From positions 558,001 through 622,000 of the forward strand of contig NZ_BSDD01000002.1 in the NCBI RefSeq assembly GCF_030268065.1: DNA of 64,000 bases. The letters run 5' to 3'. Positions 35,009 through 43,840 of this stretch are shown piece after piece. The stretch is from Geothrix rubra. Lineage in GTDB: Bacteria > Acidobacteriota > Holophagae > Holophagales > Holophagaceae. The notes under the pieces were generated by a model. It had not been told where the DNA came from and searched no databases. It saw only the letters and a list, made by a program, of their open reading frames with translations. How positions within the stretch are numbered: the first letter of the stretch is position 1; every line of letters starts with the position of its first letter. A program made the position numbers and the translations under genes.

Positions 35009-36073
35009 ATGTCCCACCCCGACTACTACAAGATCCTGGGCGTCCCCCGGTCGGCCTCGGAGGAGGACATCAAGAAGGCGTACCGGAAGCTGGCGCGGAA
35101 GCACCACCCGGACCTGAACCCTGGCGATGCCAAGGCCGAGGCGGCCTTCAAGCAGCTCACCGAGGCCAACGAGGTGCTTTCCGATCCCGAGAAACGGAAG
35201 AACTACGACACCTACGGCGATCCCGCGGGGCCGGGGACCCAGGTGCCGCCGGGCTTCCAGGGCGGCGGGGGATTCTCCTTCGAGGACCTCTTCACGGGCT
35301 TCGGCGGCCGGCCCAACCGCCATGGGCCGGAGCGGGGCGAGGACCTGGTCCATGCCGTGCGCCTGGGCTTCCGCGAAGCCTTCGAGGGGACGCGCCTGTC
35401 CCTCCGGATCAACCGCTCGGAACCCTGCCTGGCCTGCCGGGGGACGGGAGAATCGGGGCGGAAGCAGGAGACCTGCCGCACCTGCCAGGGCAAGGGCCGG
35501 GTGGGGGGCGGCGGGGGCTTCCTGGCCCTGGGGCGCACCTGCCCGGACTGCGGCGGCCGGGGCGTCCGCGTGCCGCCCTGCCCCGATTGCCAGGGCACGG
35601 GGCGCCATCCCCGCCAGGAGACGGTCACCATCGCCATCCCGCCGGGCGTGGAGGACGGGGCCCGTCTGCGGGTGCCGGGCAAGGGCGAGGCCGGCCGCCG
35701 CGGCGGCGGGCCGGGGGACCTCTTCCTCCAGATCGGCATGGAGGCCGACGCCCGCTTCGAACGGAAGGGGGCCAACCTCTACGTCCGCCTGCCCGTGAGC
35801 TTCAGCGAGGTGGCCCTGGGGGCCAAGGTGGAGGTGCCCACGCCCGAGGGCCACGCCACCATCAAGGTGCCCCCCGGCACCCAGACCGGCGCCCGGCTCC
35901 GGCTGAAGGGCCAGGGCATGCCGATTCCCAAGTCCGCCCACCGGGGGGATCTCTTCGCCGAGATCCAGGTGGTCACGCCCCAGGTGCAGGACGAGCGGAG
36001 CAAGGAACTGCTGCGGGAGCTGGCGGAGCTGAACGACGCCGCGGTCCACGCGCAACGAGGGCACCATGGCTAA
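35009..36073 (+). CDS. dnaJ: Co-chaperone DnaJ (Hsp40)
   Basis: A 354-residue type I Hsp40. The J-domain (1-70) has the HPD tripeptide in [12 protein letters not shown], followed by a Gly/Phe-rich stretch ([16 protein letters not shown]). Four zinc-finger repeats of the CxxCxGxG type are present: [24 protein letters not shown] and CPDCQGTG. C-terminal substrate-binding barrels complete it. It stimulates DnaK ATP hydrolysis and delivers clients. No Shine-Dalgarno sequence is seen; the HAIR-like repeat ends 3 bp before the ATG. Its stop overlaps the hspR start by 8 bp. Confidence 0.96.
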   Translation: MSHPDYYKILGVPRSASEEDIKKAYRKLARKHHPDLNPGDAKAEAAFKQLTEANEVLSDPEKRKNYDTYGDPAGPGTQVPPGFQGGGGFSFEDLFTGFGGRPNRHGPERGEDLVHAVRLGFREAFEGTRLSLRINRSEPCLACRGTGESGRKQETCRTCQGKGRVGGGGGFLALGRTCPDCGGRGVRVPPCPDCQGTGRHPRQETVTIAIPPGVEDGARLRVPGKGEAGRRGGGPGDLFLQIGMEADARFERKGANLYVRLPVSFSEVALGAKVEVPTPEGHATIKVPPGTQTGARLRLKGQGMPIPKSAHRGDLFAEIQVVTPQVQDERSKELLRELAELNDAAVHAQRGHHG

Positions 36074-36446
36074 AGATCCGAGGATGGGCGCCTACATGAT
36101 CGGGGTGGTCTCCACCCGCTACGGGGTGCATCCGCAGACGCTGCGTCTCTACGAACGGGAGGGCCTGCTCTGCCCCAGCCGCACGGAAGGGAAGACCCGC
36201 CTCTACAGCGACGAGGATCTGGAGCGTCTGGAATTCATCCTCAACCTCACCCGGGACCTGGGGGTGAACCTGGCGGGGGTGGAGGTGGTGCTGAACCTGC
36301 GGGACCGCCTGAACCGGCTGCAGGAGGATCTGGAGCGCATGGTGCAGGCCATGGAGGCCGCGGGGCTCAAGGATGTGCCCCACCCCACGGCCGCGGCCAC
36401 CGGGCTGGTGAAGCTGACCCACCACGGATTGCGCAAACGGTCCTGA
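36066..36446 (+). CDS. hspR: MerR-family heat-shock repressor HspR
   Basis: A 126-residue MerR-type regulator. The winged-helix N-terminus reads [20 protein letters not shown] followed by [22 protein letters not shown], which is the HspR/MerR DNA-recognition pattern. A coiled-coil dimerisation helix follows ([18 protein letters not shown]). HspR uses DnaK as co-repressor in actinomycetes, binding HAIR repeats. It is co-translated with dnaJ (8-bp overlap), as in the dnaK-grpE-dnaJ-hspR operons, but here a terminator splits off dnaK. Confidence 0.9.
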   Translation: MAKDPRMGAYMIGVVSTRYGVHPQTLRLYEREGLLCPSRTEGKTRLYSDEDLERLEFILNLTRDLGVNLAGVEVVLNLRDRLNRLQEDLERMVQAMEAAGLKDVPHPTAAATGLVKLTHHGLRKRS

Positions 36447-36473
36447 ACGCGATGGCGGGGGGGCCGGGCTTGC

Positions 36474-36479
36474 TATGCT
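36474..36479 (+). promoter_or_regulatory. -10 element for the sigma factor gene
   Basis: TATGCT followed by GGACC lies 22 bp before the GTG start at 36502. The pattern and spacing match the propeller gene promoter at 19869. Confidence 0.45.
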
Positions 36480-36501
36480 GGACCCTCCCCCAAGGTGATC
36501 C

Positions 36502-37365
36502 GTGCCCCTCCGGCATCTCGAAGAGCGATCGCTCGACAAGTACTTCGATTCCATCCGCCACCTTCCGCTGCTCACGGCGGAGGAGGAGCGGAAGTACGGC
36601 CGGATGTGGCAGAACGACCGCAATCCCGAGGGCCTGCGCGGGCTCGTGGAGGGCAACCTCCGCTTCGTGGTGAAGGAGGCGCGGAAGTTCGAAGGGATGG
36701 GCCTGGACCTGCTGGACCTCATCAGCGAGGGGAACCTGGGCCTCATCGAGGCGGCGAAGCGCTTCGACCCCGACCGGCTGAACAAGTTCCTCACCTATGC
36801 CTCCTGGTGGGTGCGGCAGGCCATCTTCCACGCCCTGGCCGAGCACGGGAACAAGATCCGCCTCCCCCAGAAGGTGGCGGGCCACCTGGTGCAGCTCAAC
36901 CGCGTGACCCAGCGCCTGAGCCAGGAACTGGGCCGGACGCCCCTCCAGCAGGAGATCGCCGACGCCGCGCACCTCAGCCTGGAGGAGGTGGAGCGGCTCC
37001 AGCTCCTCCAGCAGACCACCTCCACCGTGTCCACAGAGCAGGGCCTCGGCGACTCGGACCTCACCGTGGGGGACAGCCTGGAGCAGGAGGTGGAGCCCTC
37101 CGCCATGCACACCCTCAACCAGGAGGCCTTCCTCGAGCAGATCGAGGCCAGCCTGGCGTCCCTCAGCGAGAAGGAGCGCACCATCATCTCGCTCCACTTC
37201 GGCCTGAACGGCGACGATCCCCTCACCCTGGAGCAGATCGGCAAGCGCTTCGATCCGCCCATCTCCCGCGAGCGGGTGCGGCAGCTGGAGGAGCGGGCCT
37301 TCGCGCGCATCCGGGAGCGGCGCCGCGAGGTGCTGGGCGGCTTCCTGCGGGGGGAGACGCCGTGA
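36502..37365 (+). CDS. Sigma-70 family factor, group 2/3
   Basis: A 287-residue sigma factor. Region 1.2 is SLDKYFDSIRHLPLLTAEEE, region 2 runs from GNLRFVVKEARKF through DLISEGNLGLIEAAKRFD to FLTYASWWVRQAIFHAL (core binding, -10 recognition and melting), and region 3 follows. Region 4 has ISRERVRQLEERAFARIRER as the -35 helix-turn-helix. There is no region 1.1, so it is not the housekeeping RpoD. The start is GTG with AAGGTGAT upstream. Position just after dnaJ-hspR suggests a heat or general stress role, but that is only positional inference. It overlaps the next gene (GTGA). Confidence 0.92.
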   Translation: MPLRHLEERSLDKYFDSIRHLPLLTAEEERKYGRMWQNDRNPEGLRGLVEGNLRFVVKEARKFEGMGLDLLDLISEGNLGLIEAAKRFDPDRLNKFLTYASWWVRQAIFHALAEHGNKIRLPQKVAGHLVQLNRVTQRLSQELGRTPLQQEIADAAHLSLEEVERLQLLQQTTSTVSTEQGLGDSDLTVGDSLEQEVEPSAMHTLNQEAFLEQIEASLASLSEKERTIISLHFGLNGDDPLTLEQIGKRFDPPISRERVRQLEERAFARIRERRREVLGGFLRGETP

Positions 37366-38249
37366 AGGGAAGGCCGGACTGCCCCCGCTGCCAGGGGCGG
37401 GGCGTGATCCTGGACCCGGACCCGCTGAAGCCGGCCCGGATCTGCGGCTGCACGCCCGAGGGACAGCAGGATGCCGCCGAGGTGGGCCTGCCCGCCCGGT
37501 ACCGCGAGGCCGACTTCACGCGGTTCTGGAAATGGTGGAACAACGCCCAGGCCAGCCACGCGCGCACCCTCCTGGACCGGGTGGGCGACCTGGAGGACCT
37601 CCTGGCCCGTCCCCTCGACGAGGTGGGCGAGGTGGAAGGACGCGAGGAGCTGGGCAAGCTGCTCCAGGCCCTGCGCCGCCGGCCGGAGCACGGCATCCGT
37701 CCGGCCGGCGCCGAGGGCCTGGCCCAGTGGGCCACCAGCGGCAAGCACCGGTTCCGCCACGGCTGGGAGCTGTGGTGGATCCACGGCCCCGCCCAGAGCG
37801 GCCGGAGCACCCTGGCCGCCGCCGCCCTGCGGGCCTGGTCCGAGCGCACGGGACGGAGCGTCCGGTACGTCTCCGTCCGCGCCCTCAGCCAGGCCATCAA
37901 GGACGCCTACTATGACGTGCGGAGCTACCAGAACCAGGCCTTCCAGAGCGTGCGCGACCTGATCGAGCCCCTGGAGACCCCGGGCCTGCTGCTGCTGGAC
38001 GACTGGGACCGCATGGACTCGGACATCCGCGTGGCCGCGGCCCTGGCCCAGCTGGTGGACCACCGCTACAGCGAGGAGCTGCCCACGCTGCTCACGGCCG
38101 CGGTGCCGCCCGAGGCCCTGGAGCGGCGCGAGGGCCACCCCCTCGCCCGGCTGGACGACGCCAGCCTCCTCGAGCGGCTGCGCGGGGCCGAGCGCGTGGA
38201 GATGGTGCCCGCCCTCAAGCCGTGGATCGACCGGCTGGCGAGGCCATGA
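37362..38249 (+). CDS. DnaC/IstB-like ATPase with N-terminal zinc motif
   Basis: A 295-residue protein. The N-terminus carries a CxxC..CxC cluster (CPRCQGRG, CGC) like the zinc motif of DnaC/DnaI helicase loaders. After a helical linker, residues from about 140 form an AAA+ core: Walker A-like HGPAQSGRSTLA, where the invariant Lys is replaced by Arg, and Walker B LLLLDDWDRM. A sensor-like LTAAVPP follows and the arginine-finger region is unclear. The start is GTG, overlapping the sigma factor stop. It could load the replicative helicase or be a degenerate relative; the Arg substitution may weaken ATP binding. Confidence 0.75.
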   Translation: MKGRPDCPRCQGRGVILDPDPLKPARICGCTPEGQQDAAEVGLPARYREADFTRFWKWWNNAQASHARTLLDRVGDLEDLLARPLDEVGEVEGREELGKLLQALRRRPEHGIRPAGAEGLAQWATSGKHRFRHGWELWWIHGPAQSGRSTLAAAALRAWSERTGRSVRYVSVRALSQAIKDAYYDVRSYQNQAFQSVRDLIEPLETPGLLLLDDWDRMDSDIRVAAALAQLVDHRYSEELPTLLTAAVPPEALERREGHPLARLDDASLLERLRGAERVEMVPALKPWIDRLARP

Positions 38250-40813
38250 GGCGACTGCTGAGGCGCCTGCTCCGCCTCCACCTCACCCGCACGCCGGCGC
38301 TCTGGGCGGTGGTGGCCGGCCTCACCCTCCTGCTGGGCTGGGGCACCCTGCGGGTGGAGCGGGCCCTGGACCTCATGAGCCTCCTGCCCACCCAGAACCC
38401 CGCCGTGCGCGCCAACCTGGAGGCCGGCGTGGGCCAGCAGGAGCTGCTGTGGCTGGTGGCCGAGGGCAACGACGCGAACCTGGACGACCGTCGCGCCTGG
38501 GCGGAGGACCTGGTGGACCGCCTCCTGACCCGGGGCAACCTGCCCATGAACGGTCTGGCTGCGGAGGGTCGCCTCTCGGATCCCGTGCCCGTCCCGGGGC
38601 CCGGCGGGGTGAGCCCCTGGCCCGCCCTGCTGGCGGTGGGCGCGATCCCCGAGGGGGATCCGGCCGCGGGCCGCCTCACCACGGAGACCCTCTACACCCT
38701 GGCTCCGGCGTGGCTGGGCGACCGCCTCGGCCCCCTGAAGGATCCCGCCGAAGTGGCGCGGCGCCTGGCGGCCACGGCCCGGGCCCTCCGCTCGCCCGAA
38801 CCGCTGCAGGCGGCCCTGGCCCGGCTCGATCCCCTGGGTCTGCGGGAGCTCGCGCCGCAGGATGGCGAGGGCATGGGCAAGGCCCGGGAACTGGGCCGGG
38901 CCTTCAGCCTCCGCATGCGCACCGGCTACTTCGAGACCAAGGACGGCCGCATGGTGCTGGTGCCCCTGGTGGCGGGCTTCCCCGCCACGGACACCCGGGC
39001 CACCCAGCGGGTCCTCCTCTGGCTGGGGCGGGGCGCCCGGGGCCCCCTGCCCGCCCGGGCCAGCCTGCAGGAGGCCGCAGCAGCCCTGGGGCCCACGGCG
39101 GACCGGCCCTTCCCCCTCGAAGTGACGGGCGCCCACGCCATCACGGCCTGGGAATCCAGCCGCCTCTCCCGGGAGGTGGCCCTCAGCCTGGCCCTCAGCT
39201 TCGTCCTCATCGGCCTCGTCTACTGGCTGGGCTTCCGCACCCTGGCGGGCTACGGCTTCGTCATGGGGCCCCTGCTGGTGGGCATGATCTGGGCCCTGGG
39301 CCTCACGGGCTGGGTGCTGGGGCGGCTCAACCTCATGGCCGCGGGCTTCGGCGCCGTGCTGCTGGGCGTGGGGGACGACGTGGGCATCCTCCTCTTCAGC
39401 CGCTACCGGGATGAGCGCCGGGCCGGGCGCGGCAAGGTGCGGGCCCTGCGCGCCGCCCTCCTGGGCACGGGCCCGGGCGTGGTGGCGGGCGCCCTCTCCA
39501 CCGCCTTCGCCTTCCTGGCCCTGGCCTTCGCGCCCTTCCCCGGCATCCGCGACCTGGGCCTCACCACGGGCCTGGGCCTGCTGGCCTGCCTCGCGGCCAC
39601 CTTCCTCCTGCTGCCGCCGCTCCTGCTCGGGCTCGACCATGGCCGCGGCACCTTCGCCCCCGGCCCGCCGGCGGCCCTGCCGAGGCGCCGGCGCTGGGCG
39701 CCCTGGGCGGCCCTGGCCCTGCTGGCCCTGGCCCTCCTCGGTGCCCCCCGCACCCGCTGGCAGGAGGACCTCCGCCGCTTCCGGGCCCAGGGCAACCCCG
39801 CCCTCACCCTCCAGGAACGCCTCACGAAGACCCTGGGGGCCAGCCTCCAGCCCCTGGCCCTGCAGATCCCCCTGGAGGATCCGGACCGCCTGCCCGCCCG
39901 CTGGAACCGGCTGAGCCCGCTCCTCCGCGAAGCGGGCGTGCCCATGCCCGACTGGAAGAGCCTCGATCCCGAGCTTCGCCACACGCTGGGATCGGAGACC
40001 TGGCGCCGGCGGGTGCTCGACGAGGCGGCCAAGGCCGGCCTGGATCCCGTGGCCCTGGAAGGCCCCCTCACGGCCCTGGGCACGGCCGCGTCGGATCCCG
40101 TGTTCCCCGTGCGGGCGCTGCAGGCCCTGCTGCCCCGCTCGGACCAGCCGGATCCGGCCCGCGCCTGGAACCTCTGGGATGCCCTGCGGGGGACCCCCCG
40201 GCCCGCGCCCCTGCCTCCGGCCCTGACCCTCCCCCTGCGCCTGGACGAGGCCACCCTCAACCGCCTGACGCCGGCGGTGGAGGCCGCCGGGGGCCGCTTC
40301 GTGGGCACGCAGCCCCTCTTCCGGGTGGTGAAGGACATCGCCAAGGATGCCGTGCGCCAGGCGGTGCTGCTGGCCCTGGCCGGCATCTTCGCCGTGATCG
40401 CCCTCTTCGGGCGGAGCCTGCGCTTCGCGGCGCTGGCCGTGGTGCCCCTGGCGGCCAGCCAGGCGGGCGTCTTCGGGGCCCTGGGCTGGGCCGGGGAGCC
40501 CCTGACGTTCCTCTCCCTGATGGCCATCCCCATCGCCCTGGGCGTGAGCGTGGACACGGCCTTCAACCTGCTGCACCGGGCCCGGGCCGAAGCCGACGCC
40601 CCCCGGCGGGTGGCCCGCGTGAACGCCGTCTGCGCCGGCACCACCCTGGCCGGCTTCGGCGGCATGGTCTTCAGCGGCTACCGGGGCCTGCGGGGCCTCG
40701 GCCTCGCCTGCCTGGGCGGCGTGGCCCTGGCCCTGGCCCTCACCCAGTGGCTGCTGCCCGTCCTGCTGGCGAAGTGGCCGCTGGAGAAGCGGCCGAAGGA
40801 GCGTCCCCGATGA
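38246..40813 (+). CDS. MMPL/RND-superfamily exporter (HpnN-like)
   Basis: An 855-residue membrane protein with two RND halves, about 12 helices, and two large periplasmic loops (about 45-300 and 510-690). The motif LGVGDDVGILLFSRYRDERR in helix 4 and IALGVSVDTAFNLLHRARAE in the second half are the paired proton-relay segments of MMPL/HpnN transporters, which move hopanoids, lipids or glycolipids. Key acidic residues are the Asp pair in GDD and the single Asp in SVDT. The ATGA overlap couples it to the DnaC-like gene. No hopanoid genes are nearby, so the substrate is not known. Confidence 0.85.
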   Translation: MRRLLRRLLRLHLTRTPALWAVVAGLTLLLGWGTLRVERALDLMSLLPTQNPAVRANLEAGVGQQELLWLVAEGNDANLDDRRAWAEDLVDRLLTRGNLPMNGLAAEGRLSDPVPVPGPGGVSPWPALLAVGAIPEGDPAAGRLTTETLYTLAPAWLGDRLGPLKDPAEVARRLAATARALRSPEPLQAALARLDPLGLRELAPQDGEGMGKARELGRAFSLRMRTGYFETKDGRMVLVPLVAGFPATDTRATQRVLLWLGRGARGPLPARASLQEAAAALGPTADRPFPLEVTGAHAITAWESSRLSREVALSLALSFVLIGLVYWLGFRTLAGYGFVMGPLLVGMIWALGLTGWVLGRLNLMAAGFGAVLLGVGDDVGILLFSRYRDERRAGRGKVRALRAALLGTGPGVVAGALSTAFAFLALAFAPFPGIRDLGLTTGLGLLACLAATFLLLPPLLLGLDHGRGTFAPGPPAALPRRRRWAPWAALALLALALLGAPRTRWQEDLRRFRAQGNPALTLQERLTKTLGASLQPLALQIPLEDPDRLPARWNRLSPLLREAGVPMPDWKSLDPELRHTLGSETWRRRVLDEAAKAGLDPVALEGPLTALGTAASDPVFPVRALQALLPRSDQPDPARAWNLWDALRGTPRPAPLPPALTLPLRLDEATLNRLTPAVEAAGGRFVGTQPLFRVVKDIAKDAVRQAVLLALAGIFAVIALFGRSLRFAALAVVPLAASQAGVFGALGWAGEPLTFLSLMAIPIALGVSVDTAFNLLHRARAEADAPRRVARVNAVCAGTTLAGFGGMVFSGYRGLRGLGLACLGGVALALALTQWLLPVLLAKWPLEKRPKERPR

Positions 40814-41865
40814 ATCCCCTGCAGTCCCGCCTGGCCGCCCGGGTGGCCGAGGCCCCCGTGCCCGCCGCCGAGGTGATGGCCCTCGCCCTCTACGACCCGG
40901 ACCACGGCTACTACCGGCGAGCCGAAGGCCCCTGGGGCTTCGACGGGAAGGACTACTACACGGCCCTGGACCTGGGCCCGCTGCTGGGCCAGACCCTGGC
41001 CCTGCGCCTGGAGGCGGCCTGGGAGCGGCTGGGGCGGCCCGCGCGCTTCACGGCCCTGGAGCCCGGCGCTGGCCGCGGCTGGCTGGGGCGGGACCTCCTG
41101 AACGCCGTGTCCGGTCCCTTCGCCGAGGCCCTGGTCTACGTCCACCGCGACGACAATCCGGCGGCGAAGATGGCGGCGAAGACCGCCCTTGCGCCTTTCC
41201 TCGCGGCCAATCGCGCGCGATTGGCCGCCGAAACGGAGCCCCTGGAGCCGTTCCTCGGCTGCGTCTTCAGCAACGAGCTCTTCGATGCCCTGCCCGCCCA
41301 GCCCTGGCGCTGGGATGGAACCCGCTGGGTGCGCGAGGTGCTCGCGGCGGAGGGGCCCGAGTGGCAGGCCGCCGAGCCCGGCGCGGCCGGCGCCTGGTTC
41401 ACGCAGCACTCCGACGGCCTGGAGCCCGGCGACGGCAGCCTCTGGTGCGAGGCCCTGCCCGGCTTGGTGCACGACCTGGCCGCGCCGCTGACGGCGGGCC
41501 TCTTCCTCACCATCGACTACGGCGAGTCCGCGGCGCGCCTGCTGGCCAAGGGCGCCGACCTGCGCCGCTTCAAGGCCCACACCGTGGACGGGAAGTGGCA
41601 CGAGGACCTGGGCGAGGCGGACCTCACCGCCGACGTGGACTTCACGCGCCTGGCGCACCTGCTCGAAGGCCAGGGCCTGAAGGAGCTGGCGCACGTCGAG
41701 CTGAGCAAGTGGATCCGCACCCACGCCCCCCTGGACGAATGGGGCGCCGGCTGGATGGCCCTGCCCGAGGCCCAGCGCCTCAAGCGCATGGAGAACCTCC
41801 TGCAGCTCACCCTGCCGGGCCAGATGGGGAGTCGGTTCCGGGTGCTGGAGGGGTGGAAGGGCTGA
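40810..41865 (+). CDS. MidA/NDUFAF7-type SAM-dependent methyltransferase
   Basis: A 351-residue class I methyltransferase of the MidA family (the mitochondrial homologue dimethylates an Arg in complex I NDUFS2). Recognised parts are MALALYDPDHGYYRRAEGP, the SAM motif ALEPGAGRGWLGRDLL, NELFDALPAQPWRW and the C-terminal FLTIDYGESAARLL. The start is ATG, overlapping the exporter stop (ATGA). Length is normal for the family. Its bacterial target is not established. Confidence 0.9.
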   Translation: MNPLQSRLAARVAEAPVPAAEVMALALYDPDHGYYRRAEGPWGFDGKDYYTALDLGPLLGQTLALRLEAAWERLGRPARFTALEPGAGRGWLGRDLLNAVSGPFAEALVYVHRDDNPAAKMAAKTALAPFLAANRARLAAETEPLEPFLGCVFSNELFDALPAQPWRWDGTRWVREVLAAEGPEWQAAEPGAAGAWFTQHSDGLEPGDGSLWCEALPGLVHDLAAPLTAGLFLTIDYGESAARLLAKGADLRRFKAHTVDGKWHEDLGEADLTADVDFTRLAHLLEGQGLKELAHVELSKWIRTHAPLDEWGAGWMALPEAQRLKRMENLLQLTLPGQMGSRFRVLEGWKG

Positions 41866-41868
41866 GGG

Positions 41869-43785
41869 CTACCGCGCCTCGTCCCTCCACACCCCCACGC
41901 CCAGGCCGCTGGGATGGGCGGCGTCGTGGAGGACGGTGTGGGTGGCCTTGCGGTAGTCGGCGGGCGTCGCGGTGTTGATGTCCATGAACTGCTGGGGATT
42001 GCGGTCCATGAGGGGGAACCAGCTGCTCTGGATCTGGATCATCACGCGGTGGCCCTTGCGGAAGGTGTGGAAGACATCGTTCTGGGTCCAGGCCACGCGG
42101 GTGGGCTGGCCGGGCACGAAGGGCTCGGGCTGGTTGAAGCTGTTCCGGAACTTGCCGCGCATGACCTCGCCGCGCACCAGCTGCTGGTAGCCGCCCAGCA
42201 CGTTGGGGGCGGGGGTCCAGGGGTCCGGGCCCGGCTGGTAGCTCGGATCCCTGAAGTCGTCGGGATAGACGTCGATGAGCTTCACCACCCAGTCCGCGTC
42301 CGTGCCCGTGGTGGCCACGAAGAGCTCGGGGCGCAGGGGCCCGGCGAAGGTGAGATCCTCCGCCAGGGGTTCCGTCTGGTAGACGAGCACGTCCGGCCGC
42401 CGCCCCGCGAAGCGCTGGTCGGCGCACATGTATTCGCGGGGCATGCCGATGGCGATCTGCTCGATGAAGGGCACGGGCTTGGCGGGGTCCGACAGGAAGG
42501 CGTCCGAGCCGCCGTCCGTCGGGGGCGGCGTGAAGTCCAGCCGTCCGCCGGGTTCGAGGTAGAGCGTCGCGGGCTTCGTGTCCTTCGGGGGCCAGGCGTC
42601 GAAGCGGTGCCAGCGGTTGGCGCCCGTCTCGAAGACCGTGGCCTTCGCCGGCTTCGGTTCCGGGGCGCCCTTGAGGTAGTGCATGAAGAAGGGGAAGAGC
42701 ACCTCGTCCTGGAAGAACTCCGAGGTGGGCGCGCCGAAGGTGACGGCGCCCAGGTGGTCGCCCTTGGTGCGCTCCCAGGCCCCGTGGGACCAGGGGCCCA
42801 TGACCAGGCGGTTCTCCGTGGCGGGGCTCTGGCGGTCCACGGTGCGGAAGACCTGCAGGGCGCCGTAGAGGTTCTCGGCGTCGAACCAGCCCCCCACGGT
42901 GAGCACGGCGGGCTTCACGTCCTTGAGGTGGGGCCGCAGGTTGCGGGCCTGCCAGAAGGCGTCGTAGGTGGGGTGGTCCAGCATCTCGTTCCAGAAGGCC
43001 ACCTCCTTCGTGTAGGCCCGCGTGCCGGCCGTGGAACCCAGGCGCAGGAACCATTCGTAGCCGTCCGAGGTGCCGTGGTGGAAGGGCTCGCCCCAGTCGG
43101 TGGTGGGCTTGGGCCGGGGCCGGCCGAAGTTCACGAGGAAGTTGAAGGCGTGGGGCAGCCACAGGGCGCCGTTGCGGTGGAAGTCGTCACCCGTGAACCA
43201 GTCCACGATGGGCGCCTCGGGGGAGGACGCCACCAGGGCCGGGTGCCCGCAGAGCATGCCCGCGGCGGTGTAGAAGCCGGGATAGCTGATGCCCCACTGA
43301 CCCGCCTTGCCGTTGTTCCCGGCCACGTGCTTCAGCAGCCAGTCGAGGGTGTCGTAGGTGTCCGTGCCCTCGTCGATGTCGGTGGCCCTGGGATGGGCGT
43401 CCAGGGCCGGCCGCATGTTCACGAAGGTGCCTTCGGACATCATCCGGCCCCGCACATCCTGGTAGACGAAGATGAAGCCCTCCTCCATGAAGCGGTCGGA
43501 GGGCCCCAGGTGGGGCTTGTAGGCGTCGGGACCGTAGGGCGCCACGCTGTAGGGCGTGCGCTGGAGGAGGATGGGGTAGGTCCGCGAGGTGTCCTTCGGT
43601 GTGTAGATGGCCGTGAAGAGCCGCACCCCGTCCCGCATGGGGATGAGCACCTCGCGCTTGGTGTAGGCCGCCTGGGCGGCGGCCGCCTCGGGCGGGTGGG
43701 GCGGGGGCGTCGCCGCGACCCGGAGGCCCGCGCCCAGCAGCAGGACGGGCAGCAGCAGGAAGCGCAGGGCGCGAACCGGCCTCAT
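41869..43785 (-). CDS. Secreted CocE/NonD family alpha/beta hydrolase
   Basis: A 638-residue exported hydrolase related to X-Pro dipeptidyl-peptidases, cocaine esterase and glutaryl-7-ACA acylase. The signal peptide (LRFLLLPVLLLGAGLRVAA) is followed by the alpha/beta domain. The nucleophile Ser is in GQWGISYPGFYTAAG, the Asp in GGWFDAENLYGA, and the His in GPWSHGAWERT. A C-terminal jelly-roll (about 440-638) ends the protein. A GGAGG ribosome site precedes the ATG at 43785. It is monocistronic and convergent with the MidA gene. It probably hydrolyses peptides or acyl esters outside the cytoplasm. Confidence 0.93.
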   Translation of the reverse strand: MRPVRALRFLLLPVLLLGAGLRVAATPPPHPPEAAAAQAAYTKREVLIPMRDGVRLFTAIYTPKDTSRTYPILLQRTPYSVAPYGPDAYKPHLGPSDRFMEEGFIFVYQDVRGRMMSEGTFVNMRPALDAHPRATDIDEGTDTYDTLDWLLKHVAGNNGKAGQWGISYPGFYTAAGMLCGHPALVASSPEAPIVDWFTGDDFHRNGALWLPHAFNFLVNFGRPRPKPTTDWGEPFHHGTSDGYEWFLRLGSTAGTRAYTKEVAFWNEMLDHPTYDAFWQARNLRPHLKDVKPAVLTVGGWFDAENLYGALQVFRTVDRQSPATENRLVMGPWSHGAWERTKGDHLGAVTFGAPTSEFFQDEVLFPFFMHYLKGAPEPKPAKATVFETGANRWHRFDAWPPKDTKPATLYLEPGGRLDFTPPPTDGGSDAFLSDPAKPVPFIEQIAIGMPREYMCADQRFAGRRPDVLVYQTEPLAEDLTFAGPLRPELFVATTGTDADWVVKLIDVYPDDFRDPSYQPGPDPWTPAPNVLGGYQQLVRGEVMRGKFRNSFNQPEPFVPGQPTRVAWTQNDVFHTFRKGHRVMIQIQSSWFPLMDRNPQQFMDINTATPADYRKATHTVLHDAAHPSGLGVGVWRDEAR

Positions 43786-43840
43786 GGGACCTCCGGAGGG
43801 TGAACCCTCACGATACGTGGCATCGACGCTGCTGTCAGCC

